Shown here piece after piece: positions 25,608 through 34,864 of a stretch of DNA of 64,000 bases. The stretch comes from Hydrogenophaga crassostreae (GTDB lineage Bacteria > Pseudomonadota > Gammaproteobacteria > Burkholderiales > Burkholderiaceae_C): the NCBI RefSeq assembly GCF_001761385.1, contig NZ_CP017476.1, positions 2,531,501-2,595,500 of the forward strand, given 5' to 3'. How positions within the stretch are numbered: position 1 is the stretch's first letter; each line of letters opens with the position of its first letter. The position numbers and the translations under genes were made by a program. The notes under the pieces were generated by a model that was not told the DNA's origin, did not search any database, and worked only from the letters and a program-made list of their open reading frames with translations.

Positions 25608-26950
25608 GCCTGAACCTCAATTTGCTCAACCACATTCACCAGGCGTTGGGCAAACCGCTGCGACTGCTCAGGGTCTTGCGCCTCCACCATCACGCGCAGC
25701 AATGGCTCGGTACCGCTGGCGCGAATCAGCACCCGCCCGGTGTCTCCCAGGTCTTTCTCTACCGCCAGCGTTGCGTCGGCGAGCTTTTGACTGGTTTTCC
25801 AGTTCTGGCCAGGCTTGAGCCGCACGTTGATCAGGGTTTGCGGAAACAGCACCACATCGGCCAACAGCTGGGCCATGGTTTTGCCACTGGCCATACAGGC
25901 GTTCAACACCTGCAAAGCCGACACCAGGCCGTCGCCGGTGGTGTGGCGGTCCAGAACCAGCAAATGGCCGGAGCCCTCCCCGCCCAGTATCCAGCCCTGG
26001 TTCTCCAGCTCTTCCAGGACATACCGGTCGCCCACAGCCGAGCGAACAAAACCCACGCCACGGCGCTTGAACGCCATCTCGACGGCCTTGTTGGTCATCA
26101 GTGTGCCCACCACGCCGGGAACCGCTTCGCCCTTGCGCAAGCGGTCAGAGGCGATGAGGTACAGGAGTTCATCGCCATTGAAGAGCCGTCCGGTCGAGTC
26201 CACCATTTGCAGACGGTCGGCGTCACCATCCAGCGCCACGCCGTAGTCCGCGCCATGTTCCTGCACCGCGGCCAGCAACGCAGCGGGATGGGTGGCCCCC
26301 ACGCCATCGTTGATGTTCATGCCATCGGGCGAACAGCCAATGCGAACGACTTCGGCACCCAGTTCGTGAAACACATCGGGTGCGATGTGATACGCCGCAC
26401 CATTCGCGCCGTCGACCACAATCTTCAAACCCTTGAGCGTGAAAGCGTGGGGGCAGGTGCTCTTGCAGAACTCGATATAGCGGCCTGGCGCATCGTCCAT
26501 TCGCCTGGCTTTGCCCAGGGCGGCCGAGTCTGCCCAGACCGGTGGATCTTCCATGGCCGATTCCACTGCCCGCTCCCACTCGTCTGGCAGCTTGGTGCCT
26601 TGCGCGCTGAAAAACTTGATGCCATTGTCAGGAAACGCATTGTGGCTGGCCGAAATCACCACACCCAGACTGGCGCGCTGCGCGCGGGTCAGGTAAGCAA
26701 CTGCTGGCGTCGGGATCGGCCCCAGAAGGACCACATCGACCCCCGCCGAGTTGAAGCCCGACTCCAGCGCGCTTTCCAGCATGTAGCCGGAAATGCGCGT
26801 GTCCTTGCCAATCAGAACCGTAGGGCGTGCTTCCTTGGCTTTCAGAACACGACCCACGGCATGGGCCAGTTTGAGCACAAAGTCTGGCGTGATCGGCGCT
26901 TGCCCCACCGTGCCTCGAATGCCGTCGGTGCCGAAAAATTTGCGAGTCAT
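25604..26950 (-). CDS. glmM: phosphoglucosamine mutase
   Basis: A 448-residue enzyme that converts glucosamine-6-phosphate to glucosamine-1-phosphate for UDP-GlcNAc synthesis. The phosphoserine is Ser102 in VISASHNAFPDNGIKFF; the magnesium loop is DGDADR, and GGEGSGH follows. ATG 26950 (MTRKFFGTDGIRG) is the family start. In related bacteria glmM follows folP directly; here the secretion island lies between them. The distance to the first island gene is 178 bases, which include a GC hairpin at 27083-27098, and glmM probably now needs its own promoter. Confidence 0.95.
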   Translation of the reverse strand: MTRKFFGTDGIRGTVGQAPITPDFVLKLAHAVGRVLKAKEARPTVLIGKDTRISGYMLESALESGFNSAGVDVVLLGPIPTPAVAYLTRAQRASLGVVISASHNAFPDNGIKFFSAQGTKLPDEWERAVESAMEDPPVWADSAALGKARRMDDAPGRYIEFCKSTCPHAFTLKGLKIVVDGANGAAYHIAPDVFHELGAEVVRIGCSPDGMNINDGVGATHPAALLAAVQEHGADYGVALDGDADRLQMVDSTGRLFNGDELLYLIASDRLRKGEAVPGVVGTLMTNKAVEMAFKRRGVGFVRSAVGDRYVLEELENQGWILGGEGSGHLLVLDRHTTGDGLVSALQVLNACMASGKTMAQLLADVVLFPQTLINVRLKPGQNWKTSQKLADATLAVEKDLGDTGRVLIRASGTEPLLRVMVEAQDPEQSQRFAQRLVNVVEQIEVQA

Positions 26951-27128
26951 AAGCTTGGTATTGAAAGGTCGGGAGCACGCCAACCGGTACGCGATGCCAC
27001 CTTTGCGAGAAATGGCTTTGCTGGGATTTTAGAACCAGGGTTTTGTCAGGCCCGGTGTGTCTTGAACCTGATCCAATCCCGACACGCCGCAAGGCGTGCT
27101 CAGCAAGCGGCTTTCGGTATGAGGCGGT

Positions 27129-29549
27129 TCAGGCCATTGACCGAGATGACTCAGGTTCAAGCGCTTGTACAGGCAGGTGAACAGGCCGCTCGTTGGCCTC
27201 CAGGCGGGTTTGATGGTCCAGCTCCACCATGGTCTGCACCGAAACCGATTTGGGTGTGTTCGCCGCCTGCGACGCGTCCAGCGCTGTTTCCCGTATCACA
27301 TGGCCATCATGCTGGCCCGCGCGGATCAGGCCACCGGTCACACGGAAGAGGTTCACTTCAGTCATGCCCGCGCCCCGTGCACTCGCCGCCACGGCATAAC
27401 TGGTGTTTTCCAAACCCTGATCCCAGGGCAACCCATGTTTGTCGGCCAGACCACCCACCGCCCGCTCACTGTCGGCCACCAAGCGCTGGCTGACAGGGCT
27501 CAGCGCCACAGGCGCTTCATTGATCCTGGTATCCGCGGCCGAGGTTGAAGACCTGGGTGTGGCCATCGCTCCTGGCGCCTCAGGGGCCGACGCTGGCGTT
27601 CGGCTGTTGACCGGTGCCACCTCCAGGCCACGCGCCCGCATTGCATCCTCAATAGCGGACAGGTGCCCACGGTCACGCCACTGCTCGTTGTTCAAGGTCT
27701 CCAGCGATTCGGTATGGTTTCTGCGGCCAATCCAGCCGCCAATAAAAGGCACCGGGGATGCTTCTGGGCCTTTTTGGCTCAGCGCAGTTGCTTCGCGCTG
27801 GTCCGCACGAACTTCTTGCGAATACCGGCGTTGAGCCTGCTGCAATGCCCCATTGGCGAAACTGCCGTAGTCCACGTCCGGCACGTAAGGCAAGCCGCGC
27901 GGCGCTACTTCCGCATGCACAGCGTCGCTGTAACCCGCCATGGCGGCCTGCGCCGGCCGTTTACCCGCTTCCAGCCGCACCTCATAGGCGTCGACCACGT
28001 CGCTTTTGTCGAGCCCGGGAAAACGCGCCGACATGGCTTCCCAGTCTTTTTCGATCAGCCCTCGTCCTTCAAAATAGGCGTTGTTCTTGTCGGCTTCGGT
28101 TTTGAATGCTTCGCCTACGGTCTCCAGTTCTCGCTGAATCTCCATTCGCCTTGCAGGCGATGCTGCGTTGACCAGGTTTTCCTGCAAACCTTCAAGGCGC
28201 TGCAGCAACCGCCCCTCGCGCGAAAAATGGTCGTAGCTGAGTTCGCCCAGTTCGCGCCCCAAAGTGCGGCTCCATTGTTGAACCCGCGATTCTTCGTAGG
28301 CTTTTTCGGCGCCGTACGCAGCCGCGCCACCCACCACAATCGCTCCCCCCACTGTTCCAGGGCCCGGCGCGACCAAGGAGCCGGCTGCGCCACCCGCCAC
28401 GCCACCGACAAAGCCCGCCGAACCGGAAACCGCGCTGCGCACGCCCAAATCGGTGGCCGCCTCGGCGGCGCGCACATGCAGATCTCGTGTCGACTGCGCC
28501 CCGTCGATGGCGGTCGTCAGTTCACCATATCCCTCGTAAATGCCATAGGCCATACCGGCCACGCCCAAGCCCTTGAGCACCGTCGCGCTGGGCAGATGCA
28601 ACCGGCGAGGCGTGTGATCGAGCGCCTCCGTGGCCCCGTGCGCCCCTCTGCGGGCAAGCGTATCCACCTCCAGGGCTAACCGCTCACGCCCATGGGCCAT
28701 GCGGGCGATTTGTTCAGGGGTTTCAAAAGGCTGGGGGCCGGTGGCCATGTCAAACGAGGCCGCATTCGCCGCAACGCGCGGCGGTGCGTCGTAGGGGGTG
28801 CCCTCAAACAGCTGGCCGGGGTCCACCCGAAAACGACCCGCATTGGGTACTTCACCGCCCGTGTCTGTCCAGCGCATGCCTCGGGCGAGCTCCCGCGACG
28901 AAGCTTGCACCGATTGATTGACCTCGCTGAGCTTGGCGTTCATACCGCCAGGCGTCTCGGCATAGATCTGCCGGTAAGAATCGATCGGAACCCCGTTGAG
29001 GTGGGTCACCTTCGGGTTGTCCAGAATCGCAGGCAATTCGGTGCTGGCAAATACCTTGTGGTCCTCGGCCAGCGAGGTCAGGGTTCTGACGTCGCCTGTC
29101 GCGCCCTGGGCCAGGCGCCGGCTGGCCCGGTCCCAGATGCTTTCAACTTTGCGGCCGTCGGCGGCGATGCCTGCATCCAGTTCGCGGTACAGTCTCGGCG
29201 AATCTTCACCAATGGCATCCAGCAAGGCCTTTTGAAAATCTGCGTGGTTTTGAAGGGACCCAACAGCGGTCTCGCCAATGGTCACGACCTTGCCACCCGA
29301 GTGCTGGCCGATGCTCTCCGCCAGTTGCCAATTGCCCGCCACGTTGCCGGTATTGCCACTGTAGAGCAGCGTCACCGCGTCGGCAGCCTGGTTTGGGACG
29401 CGGACGGGCAGTTGATCCAAGAGACCAAACAAGTCGCTCCGAAAACGGCTGATGCCCCCCGGGTATGACCCGGCACCACCGCGGTCAGCCGCAGCGTTTA
29501 GCCAATCGACGACGGTCTGTTGTTCACGGGAAAGTGAATCAGACGCCAT
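27129..29549 (-). CDS. T4SS effector: CD38/ADP-ribosyl-cyclase-like toxin domain with XVIPCD tail
   Basis: An 806-residue protein with a C-terminal secretion domain (684-806) homologous to the tails of the two other effectors here: SERAVGGLADKHGLPWDQGL, AASARGAGMTEVNLFRV and AGQHDG. It is the XVIPCD-type signal read by VirD4. Residues about 55-200 show the order of features seen in ADP-ribosyl cyclases/NAD glycohydrolases: YSG (63-65), VTIGETAVGSL (89-99), SIWDRASRRLAQ (137-148; compare FWKTVSRRFAE of CD38), and VFASTELPAIL (167-175) giving Glu171 as a candidate catalytic residue. Residues about 345-435 contain Gly-rich hydrophobic helices. No signal peptide. The upstream gene (no export signal) overlaps by 11 bases and is the likely immunity gene. 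Toxin type is inferred from motif similarity only. Confidence 0.72.
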   Translation of the reverse strand: MASDSLSREQQTVVDWLNAAADRGGAGSYPGGISRFRSDLFGLLDQLPVRVPNQAADAVTLLYSGNTGNVAGNWQLAESIGQHSGGKVVTIGETAVGSLQNHADFQKALLDAIGEDSPRLYRELDAGIAADGRKVESIWDRASRRLAQGATGDVRTLTSLAEDHKVFASTELPAILDNPKVTHLNGVPIDSYRQIYAETPGGMNAKLSEVNQSVQASSRELARGMRWTDTGGEVPNAGRFRVDPGQLFEGTPYDAPPRVAANAASFDMATGPQPFETPEQIARMAHGRERLALEVDTLARRGAHGATEALDHTPRRLHLPSATVLKGLGVAGMAYGIYEGYGELTTAIDGAQSTRDLHVRAAEAATDLGVRSAVSGSAGFVGGVAGGAAGSLVAPGPGTVGGAIVVGGAAAYGAEKAYEESRVQQWSRTLGRELGELSYDHFSREGRLLQRLEGLQENLVNAASPARRMEIQRELETVGEAFKTEADKNNAYFEGRGLIEKDWEAMSARFPGLDKSDVVDAYEVRLEAGKRPAQAAMAGYSDAVHAEVAPRGLPYVPDVDYGSFANGALQQAQRRYSQEVRADQREATALSQKGPEASPVPFIGGWIGRRNHTESLETLNNEQWRDRGHLSAIEDAMRARGLEVAPVNSRTPASAPEAPGAMATPRSSTSAADTRINEAPVALSPVSQRLVADSERAVGGLADKHGLPWDQGLENTSYAVAASARGAGMTEVNLFRVTGGLIRAGQHDGHVIRETALDASQAANTPKSVSVQTMVELDHQTRLEANERPVHLPVQALEPESSRSMA

Positions 29550-30069
29550 GTTTTGAATGCCCGTACTCGGTATCCAGACGGGCCGCCGTCAAGTCCACTT
29601 TCGCACCCCGAATCCAGGGCCTTTGAGGGCCGCCTGCATCGACAAAGTAGGCCTCTTCAAGCAGCGCAATCACCTCGTCTTTGCGCGCATAGAGTGCGGC
29701 CGGCAAATAGAGGTAGGTGTCGCTCAGATTTTTGATCACATGGCGCCTGCCCGTCACAGGGTCCTTACCCTCGAGGAGGTCTGCCGCTCTTTTGTAGATC
29801 ACCCCTACCGACAACCCTTCCACGAGCAACGTCTCCCAAAATGTTGTCGCGATGTCCTCATCCGCCGCGTAATTGCCATTGGTCCCTCCTCCAACCAAGG
29901 CCACCCTTCGCTCTTTATCAACCACCCACCGATCCGTTGGCCACCGCGCCCCGCCCAATGGCGTATACAACCGGTGCCTGGAAAAGTCGAATGCGTCTCT
30001 CTCGGCCTGTGGTATTTTTTCCGAGACAAAATTCGAAGGCGTTTTGGCTTCTGCAACGAGGTAGGTCAT
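29539..30069 (-). CDS. probable cytosolic immunity protein for the 806-residue effector
   Basis: A 176-residue protein with no signal peptide, lipobox or membrane helix, starting MTYLVAEAKTPSNFV. A TTG at 30075 would add two residues. Its stop overlaps the effector start by 11 bases, the tight coupling typical of toxin-immunity pairs, and its product would be made first. Immunity proteins of the other effectors here are lipoproteins; a cytosolic one fits a toxin that acts on a cytosolic target such as NAD+. The family is not recognised. Confidence 0.62.
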   Translation of the reverse strand: MTYLVAEAKTPSNFVSEKIPQAERDAFDFSRHRLYTPLGGARWPTDRWVVDKERRVALVGGGTNGNYAADEDIATTFWETLLVEGLSVGVIYKRAADLLEGKDPVTGRRHVIKNLSDTYLYLPAALYARKDEVIALLEEAYFVDAGGPQRPWIRGAKVDLTAARLDTEYGHSKHGV

Positions 30070-30173
30070 AAGCAAGGGTGTTTGGCAGTCCGGAAATGGG
30101 CAAGGTGCGCAAGCGCCAGGGGGAAAGAACCTCAGAAAAGCAGACCGTCCAGAAACGGCAACGCGCCAGCCGC

Positions 30174-32138
30174 TTACAAACCGCCTCTGTTGATGGCCCC
30201 GTCAAGTTCTGTCTGCAAGCCTGCCAGGCCGGAGTATTCGCGAGGGCGCTCCGGTTGGGCCTCCCTATGGCGCGCAACCTGCTGCTCCACCGCCGAGGCT
30301 GCATCCAGAATCGAAGCGGCACTGCGCTCCGAAGCGCTCAATTTCAATGAAGAAAATTTGGGGACGGCATCGCCGAGGTCAACGGCATTGTGGGCCATTG
30401 TTGGGGTCGGTTGAGAGTTCGCTTCAGACCGGCTCTGCGCACCGCTGGTTTTAACCTGCAGAGGCAACAGCGGAATATCGACAGCGGGTAACAAACGGTC
30501 TTTGAAGGCGCCTTCCTTGTAGTACCGGATCTTGGTTGACATCACAGGGTGTGCCATGCCCTCCACCAACAGAATCTGCTTGTCATCGCCCATGGCTTTG
30601 AGTTCTTGGGGCAGCATCAAGGCGCGCCGCTCTTCGCTCTCGCTGCGTGTGTAGCTGCTCTCGCGTGACCGGCTGCGGCTCACACTGTCTTTGCGTACGC
30701 CCATGTAACCCAGCATTTCGCTGTATTCGTTGGCGTCTTGCTGTTCACGCGGCGCAAAGATCACGCGCAGCGCATGGTTGGTCATGATGGTGCGAGCCGT
30801 CTCACGGCCGTAAGTGGCTTCAAGCTGGGACATGCTTTGAATGATCGGCATCAGTCGCAAGTTGTAGCCCGCCATGAAACTCACAGCGCTGGCGATGATG
30901 TCCACGCGGCCAATGCTGGTGAACTCATCAAGCAACAACAAACACTGGTGCTTCAACTCTGGGTTGGACTGGGGCAGTTCCCGGGTGTTCTGGTTGATCA
31001 ACTGGCTGAAGAAGAGGTTCAGGATCAAACGGCTTTCCGCCAGTTTGTTGGGCTGGATCACCACATAGATCGACATGCGCTTCTTGCGCACATCGCGAAG
31101 GTCAAAGTCATCGGCGCTGGTGGCGGCATCGACCACCGGATTCAGCCACGGGTTGAGCGGCTCCTTGAAAGTACCCATGATGCTGGCGAACGTTTCATTT
31201 GCCTGACCCAGCAAGGTGGCGAAGGCGGTGCGCGCGCTGCTGCTCAAATGGGGCCAGGCCGCCAGTTCGGTCAGGTAGGCCTTGATCTCCTGGCCCTGGC
31301 GTCCTGACGACAGCCGGTAGAGGCTGCCCATGGTGGGGGGCGCATAAGGCGCACCAAAGTTGCTCGACAAATAGGCTGCCTGCTCGAAGGCATACAAGGC
31401 AAACGCCACAAAAGCGTTTTGCGCCTGGTTCGCCCAGAAGGGGTCTTTCACGGTATCGTGAACGGGATACAACATGGCCGCAATGCTCTGCACATCGCTG
31501 ATCCGAAAGCTTGCATCGCTCGACACATACGACAGTGGATTCCACCGGTGCGTTCGACGGTCTTCAGCGAAGGGATTGAACCGGAAAACGGCCTGTCCGT
31601 GGCGGGCACGGAAACCACTGGTCAAATCAAAGTTTTCTTGCTTGATATCCAGTACCACCACGGAGCCCTGGTAGCTCAGCAAGTTCGGAATCACGATGCC
31701 CACACCCTTGCCCGACCGAGTGGGCGCCGCCACCATGGCAAATTGCTGGCCATTGAAGTAGACGAACTTGCCGTCTTTTTTGCCTACAACCAAGGCGGTG
31801 TCTTCTGACTTGAGCATGTTGCGCTCACGAAGATCACCCGTCGAAGCAAAACGCGCTTCACCATAAAGATTGGGCTTCTTGCGAAACAGCACCAAAACAC
31901 ACAGGACGAAATAGACCAGCAAAGGCAAGCCAAAGCCGATGGCGCCACTGCTCTTGACCATGGCGGCGTGCGCTGGTGCATTTGCATAGGCCGACCAATA
32001 CCGCCAATAGTCCAGCCAGCCCAGGCGGCTCCATGGCTGGTCAATGCGCCAGAAAAGCACCATACCGCTCAAATACAGACCAGCGGCCAAGGCCACAAGC
32101 AAGAGCACAAAAAGGAACAGCAGTTTGGTGCGAATCAT
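30174..32138 (-). CDS. virD4: T4SS coupling protein VirD4
   Basis: A 654-residue inner-membrane ATPase that selects effectors through their XVIPCD tails and feeds them to the channel. Two N-terminal membrane segments (about 5-25 and 66-86) precede Walker A APTRSGKG (138-145). Walker B lies in CLLLLDEFTSIGR and the arginine-finger region in YGRETARTIMTNHALRVIF. It is the last core gene of the locus, five bases after the lipoprotein gene, so the two are co-translated. The C-terminal 100 residues are Ser/Ala-rich and variable. Confidence 0.93.
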   Translation of the reverse strand: MIRTKLLFLFVLLLVALAAGLYLSGMVLFWRIDQPWSRLGWLDYWRYWSAYANAPAHAAMVKSSGAIGFGLPLLVYFVLCVLVLFRKKPNLYGEARFASTGDLRERNMLKSEDTALVVGKKDGKFVYFNGQQFAMVAAPTRSGKGVGIVIPNLLSYQGSVVVLDIKQENFDLTSGFRARHGQAVFRFNPFAEDRRTHRWNPLSYVSSDASFRISDVQSIAAMLYPVHDTVKDPFWANQAQNAFVAFALYAFEQAAYLSSNFGAPYAPPTMGSLYRLSSGRQGQEIKAYLTELAAWPHLSSSARTAFATLLGQANETFASIMGTFKEPLNPWLNPVVDAATSADDFDLRDVRKKRMSIYVVIQPNKLAESRLILNLFFSQLINQNTRELPQSNPELKHQCLLLLDEFTSIGRVDIIASAVSFMAGYNLRLMPIIQSMSQLEATYGRETARTIMTNHALRVIFAPREQQDANEYSEMLGYMGVRKDSVSRSRSRESSYTRSESEERRALMLPQELKAMGDDKQILLVEGMAHPVMSTKIRYYKEGAFKDRLLPAVDIPLLPLQVKTSGAQSRSEANSQPTPTMAHNAVDLGDAVPKFSSLKLSASERSAASILDAASAVEQQVARHREAQPERPREYSGLAGLQTELDGAINRGGL

Positions 32139-32143
32139 GGCGT

Positions 32144-33124
32144 CTATTTCTCGTCAAGCAAGCGCGCAACCTGTTCCTGGTAGCGGCGCAATTGGTCGCG
32201 GGACCAGTCATAGCGACACAGCGCCGTGGCTGCGGGCAAGTCTTTCACTGAAAGTGCCTGTTCCCTCGCCTGAACGGCACAGCGCGCATCGCGGTAGCGG
32301 CGCCAACTCAAATAGTCCCAGTCAAAATTTTTGGCGTAGGCATCGGCGTAGCCCTTTCCCTTCTCCATCTGCAGCGACTTCCTTTTGCCTGAACGGTATT
32401 CGCGCATGAGCGTCTGGAGCCGCCCTTCAACGTCTATCCGAGCCAACTGGCAGGCCTTCAGGTTGGGCGCCAACGGGTCACATTGTTGTGCGGACTGAGA
32501 CCGTGCGAGCTGATCGCGCCCAGATCCCGGCTTGGAGAAAACCCATTTGGAACTCGCCGTGGCAAAACAAAGGCTTTCCTGTTTTGAGGCTCGATCAGCG
32601 GTCTGAAGTTTCAGCGCCACACAGCCCGGTGTTGTCGCACTGACCTCCCCCACGCCGGACAGGTCATCCACCAAGGCAAAAGTGCTCGACTTTCGGTCAA
32701 ACTGGTACACGCTGTCCAGCGGCAGTTGGCCTTCGGCTGGGGCCAATCGAGCGGCCTTGAAATCCAGAAAACCGTCGCCATTGAAGTCACTGAATTCGAG
32801 CCATTTCTGCGCATCCAGCCGGTCGGGTGCCATTTCGAACACATGCGGAAGCGCCTGCACTTCCTTCCCATCGCGAAGCACCACGATGTAACCCGAACCC
32901 ACCTGGTCCGAGTCTTTGTCGGATTTGTTGTCGAGCTCAAATGCGAAGCCCAGCGAACCGACCTCGCGGCCGATATCGAGGGTCAGCATTTTTGGCGGTG
33001 GCGCGCTGCTTTGAAAAAAGTCCAATGATTGCGTCAGCGATGAAAGCTGCGCGCACGCAGTCAAAGCCAGCGTTGACGCCACCACACCCAACAGGCGACC
33101 CCTGCTGAAACCTCTGTTCTTCAT
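32144..33124 (-). CDS. lysozyme-inhibitor-like lipoprotein (candidate immunity protein)
   Basis: A 326-residue lipoprotein with lipobox LTAC and Cys24. The middle has an EF-hand-like loop FNGDGFLDF (114-122) in a beta-rich context, and the end (about 235-326) resembles LprI/DUF1311 lysozyme-inhibitor domains, with WRRYRDARCAVQAREQAL. This combination recalls the Xanthomonas immunity protein XAC2610, which protects against a lysozyme-like T4SS effector. No lysozyme-like effector is in this window, so it may be an orphan immunity gene or serve an effector elsewhere. It lies between virB11 and virD4. Confidence 0.62.
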   Translation of the reverse strand: MKNRGFSRGRLLGVVASTLALTACAQLSSLTQSLDFFQSSAPPPKMLTLDIGREVGSLGFAFELDNKSDKDSDQVGSGYIVVLRDGKEVQALPHVFEMAPDRLDAQKWLEFSDFNGDGFLDFKAARLAPAEGQLPLDSVYQFDRKSSTFALVDDLSGVGEVSATTPGCVALKLQTADRASKQESLCFATASSKWVFSKPGSGRDQLARSQSAQQCDPLAPNLKACQLARIDVEGRLQTLMREYRSGKRKSLQMEKGKGYADAYAKNFDWDYLSWRRYRDARCAVQAREQALSVKDLPAATALCRYDWSRDQLRRYQEQVARLLDEK

Positions 33125-33319
33125 GTTTCCTCCTCTTGTTTTCTATTCGTTTCTGGTTGTCTGCATGTGAAGGCCCAATAGCCCTGCAAAGCTAAAAGAA
33201 CCCTGAAGCATCGGCGGCGGCTGGACCCAGTTGGCAAAGACAGAAGGCGATACATGGAAAGACCAGTTGACACCGTGAGTCAAACGCTTCACCTCGGCCT
33301 CAAGCTCATAGTGGGTTGC

Positions 33320-33781
33320 CTAGTATCCGCACCGCACAAACACCGTGGTATCCACGACTTCCGCCAGCTTTTCGTTCACATGCCGGGCAGACCAGTGCAG
33401 TTCGTCCTTGCGCACCTCGATCACATAGGTCTCCAACACCTTGGGAGCCTCATAAGGGGGAACATCCACCAAGGCCTGAATTCGCCAGGTTTTGCTGCGG
33501 CGGGGGCGCACATCGGTGAGGAAGCTGATGGTGGTCGGCCCATGGTCGTCCCACCGCACCATCTGCTGTTCGCTCACAACCAGTGCACCAGCGCCAGGTT
33601 CCACCGGGTCACGGCTCAGATAATTGGCGCACTTGGCCTCGCTCGAATCGCTCCTGGGATACCAGAGCCCCCTCATGTCTACGGGTGCAAGGCCTGCAAT
33701 GGATGCCGCCGCATGCACCGCTGACGTCAAGCCCAGCATGAGCACTGCACAGAAAGAAAGTCGCAACAAAACAGGAGCCAT
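33320..33781 (-). CDS. secreted protein of unknown function in T4SS locus
   Basis: A 153-residue protein with a signal peptide (LRLSFCAVLMLGLTSAVHAA) cleaved around residue 25, and two cysteines in the mature part (about 51 and 151) that could form one disulfide. The mature protein is beta-rich (DMRGLWYPRSDSSEAKC, KTWRIQALVDV, VIEVRKDELHW). It lies eleven bases after virB11. A periplasmic immunity role is possible from its position, but no family is recognised. Confidence 0.6.
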   Translation of the reverse strand: MAPVLLRLSFCAVLMLGLTSAVHAAASIAGLAPVDMRGLWYPRSDSSEAKCANYLSRDPVEPGAGALVVSEQQMVRWDDHGPTTISFLTDVRPRRSKTWRIQALVDVPPYEAPKVLETYVIEVRKDELHWSARHVNEKLAEVVDTTVFVRCGY

Positions 33782-33792
33782 GGTCGTCTCAA

Positions 33793-34842
33793 TCAGGATT
33801 CAAGCGCCAGCTTGCGCTGTGGGTCAAAGTCGATGCCAGTGATGTAGCGTTTTCCAGCGTGGGCCTTGATGTGCACAACCACATCAATGGTCAGCATCAG
33901 CAAGCGTTTGATCTCGCCAAAGGCCAGTCCCGAGCCTTCGGGTGAGGCCTTCACCATCAGGGCCATCTGGTCCCAGGTTTGGCTTGTGCTGCCGGCGTGG
34001 CAACTGGTAATCGATCCAGGGTGGCCCGAGGCGCAATTGCGGATGTAATAGAACGATTCATCGCCGCGAATCTCGGCCAGGATGATGCGGTCGGGCTTCA
34101 TGCGCAGGCAAGCCTCCATACAGGTCTTCGCGCTTACGTTGGCCGTGCCCTGGCCACCTCGGGAATAGATCAGGTGCACGCGGTTCGATTGCTCAATGAA
34201 CAGCTCGCGCGCGTCTTCAATCGTGATCAGGCGCTCGTCATCGGGAATGTGGGTCACCAGCGACTTCATGAACGTCGTCTTGCCGCTGCCGGTAGCGCCC
34301 GATACCACGATGTTTTTTTTGTAGTGCACCGCACGGCTGAAAAAGCCGTGATAGTCGCGCGCCTTCCTCAATGCCAACAACTCGGCATCCATCTCGCTGA
34401 TGCTGCCTTCGCTCTCAAGAATGCGGTCAAAAAAGCCGTCTTCCTGGTATTGATTCAGCGTTTTGGTGTAGCGAGAGGGCAGGCGAATCGTGATCGAAAC
34501 ATGGTCTGCAGGCACCGCCGGAGGCAGCACAAACTGGGCACGCTGCCCCGTTGGAAAGGTCAGCGACACCACCGGGTCGACTTGGGTGATGCGCTGGCCA
34601 GTCTTGCTTTCGTTGACCACCGTGGTGCAAAACTGGCGTGCGCGGTCAAAGGTCAATCCGGGCACATCAAAGCGCTGCCAGCCGTCCACCGTCTCGAGAA
34701 ACACTTCCCCAGGCCGGTTGATGCAAATCTCGGTGACCTTGGGATCTTTCAGGAAGTTGGTGATGCCCAGCACGTGGTACTGGTATTCCAGGAACTCCGT
34801 CGAAATGTTCGCTACGGGCTCGTCGTTCAAATGCTCCGTCAT
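33793..34842 (-). CDS. virB11: T4SS ATPase VirB11
   Basis: A 349-residue hexameric traffic ATPase working at the inner membrane with VirB4 and VirD4. Walker A is GATGSGKT (182-189); an Asp box (LITIEDARELF), Walker B-like ILAEIRGDESF and the His box CASGHPGSITSCHAG follow. Length is normal. It follows virB10 by 22 bases. Confidence 0.94.
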   Translation of the reverse strand: MTEHLNDEPVANISTEFLEYQYHVLGITNFLKDPKVTEICINRPGEVFLETVDGWQRFDVPGLTFDRARQFCTTVVNESKTGQRITQVDPVVSLTFPTGQRAQFVLPPAVPADHVSITIRLPSRYTKTLNQYQEDGFFDRILESEGSISEMDAELLALRKARDYHGFFSRAVHYKKNIVVSGATGSGKTTFMKSLVTHIPDDERLITIEDARELFIEQSNRVHLIYSRGGQGTANVSAKTCMEACLRMKPDRIILAEIRGDESFYYIRNCASGHPGSITSCHAGSTSQTWDQMALMVKASPEGSGLAFGEIKRLLMLTIDVVVHIKAHAGKRYITGIDFDPQRKLALES

Positions 34843-34864
34843 GGAAGGTAAAACAAAGTATCCA

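Noticed and set aside
25622..27493. 623-codon rightward frame opposite glmM and the first effector
   Set aside because: Runs antisense through glmM and into the effector; composition is His/Gln/Arg-rich as expected for a shadow.
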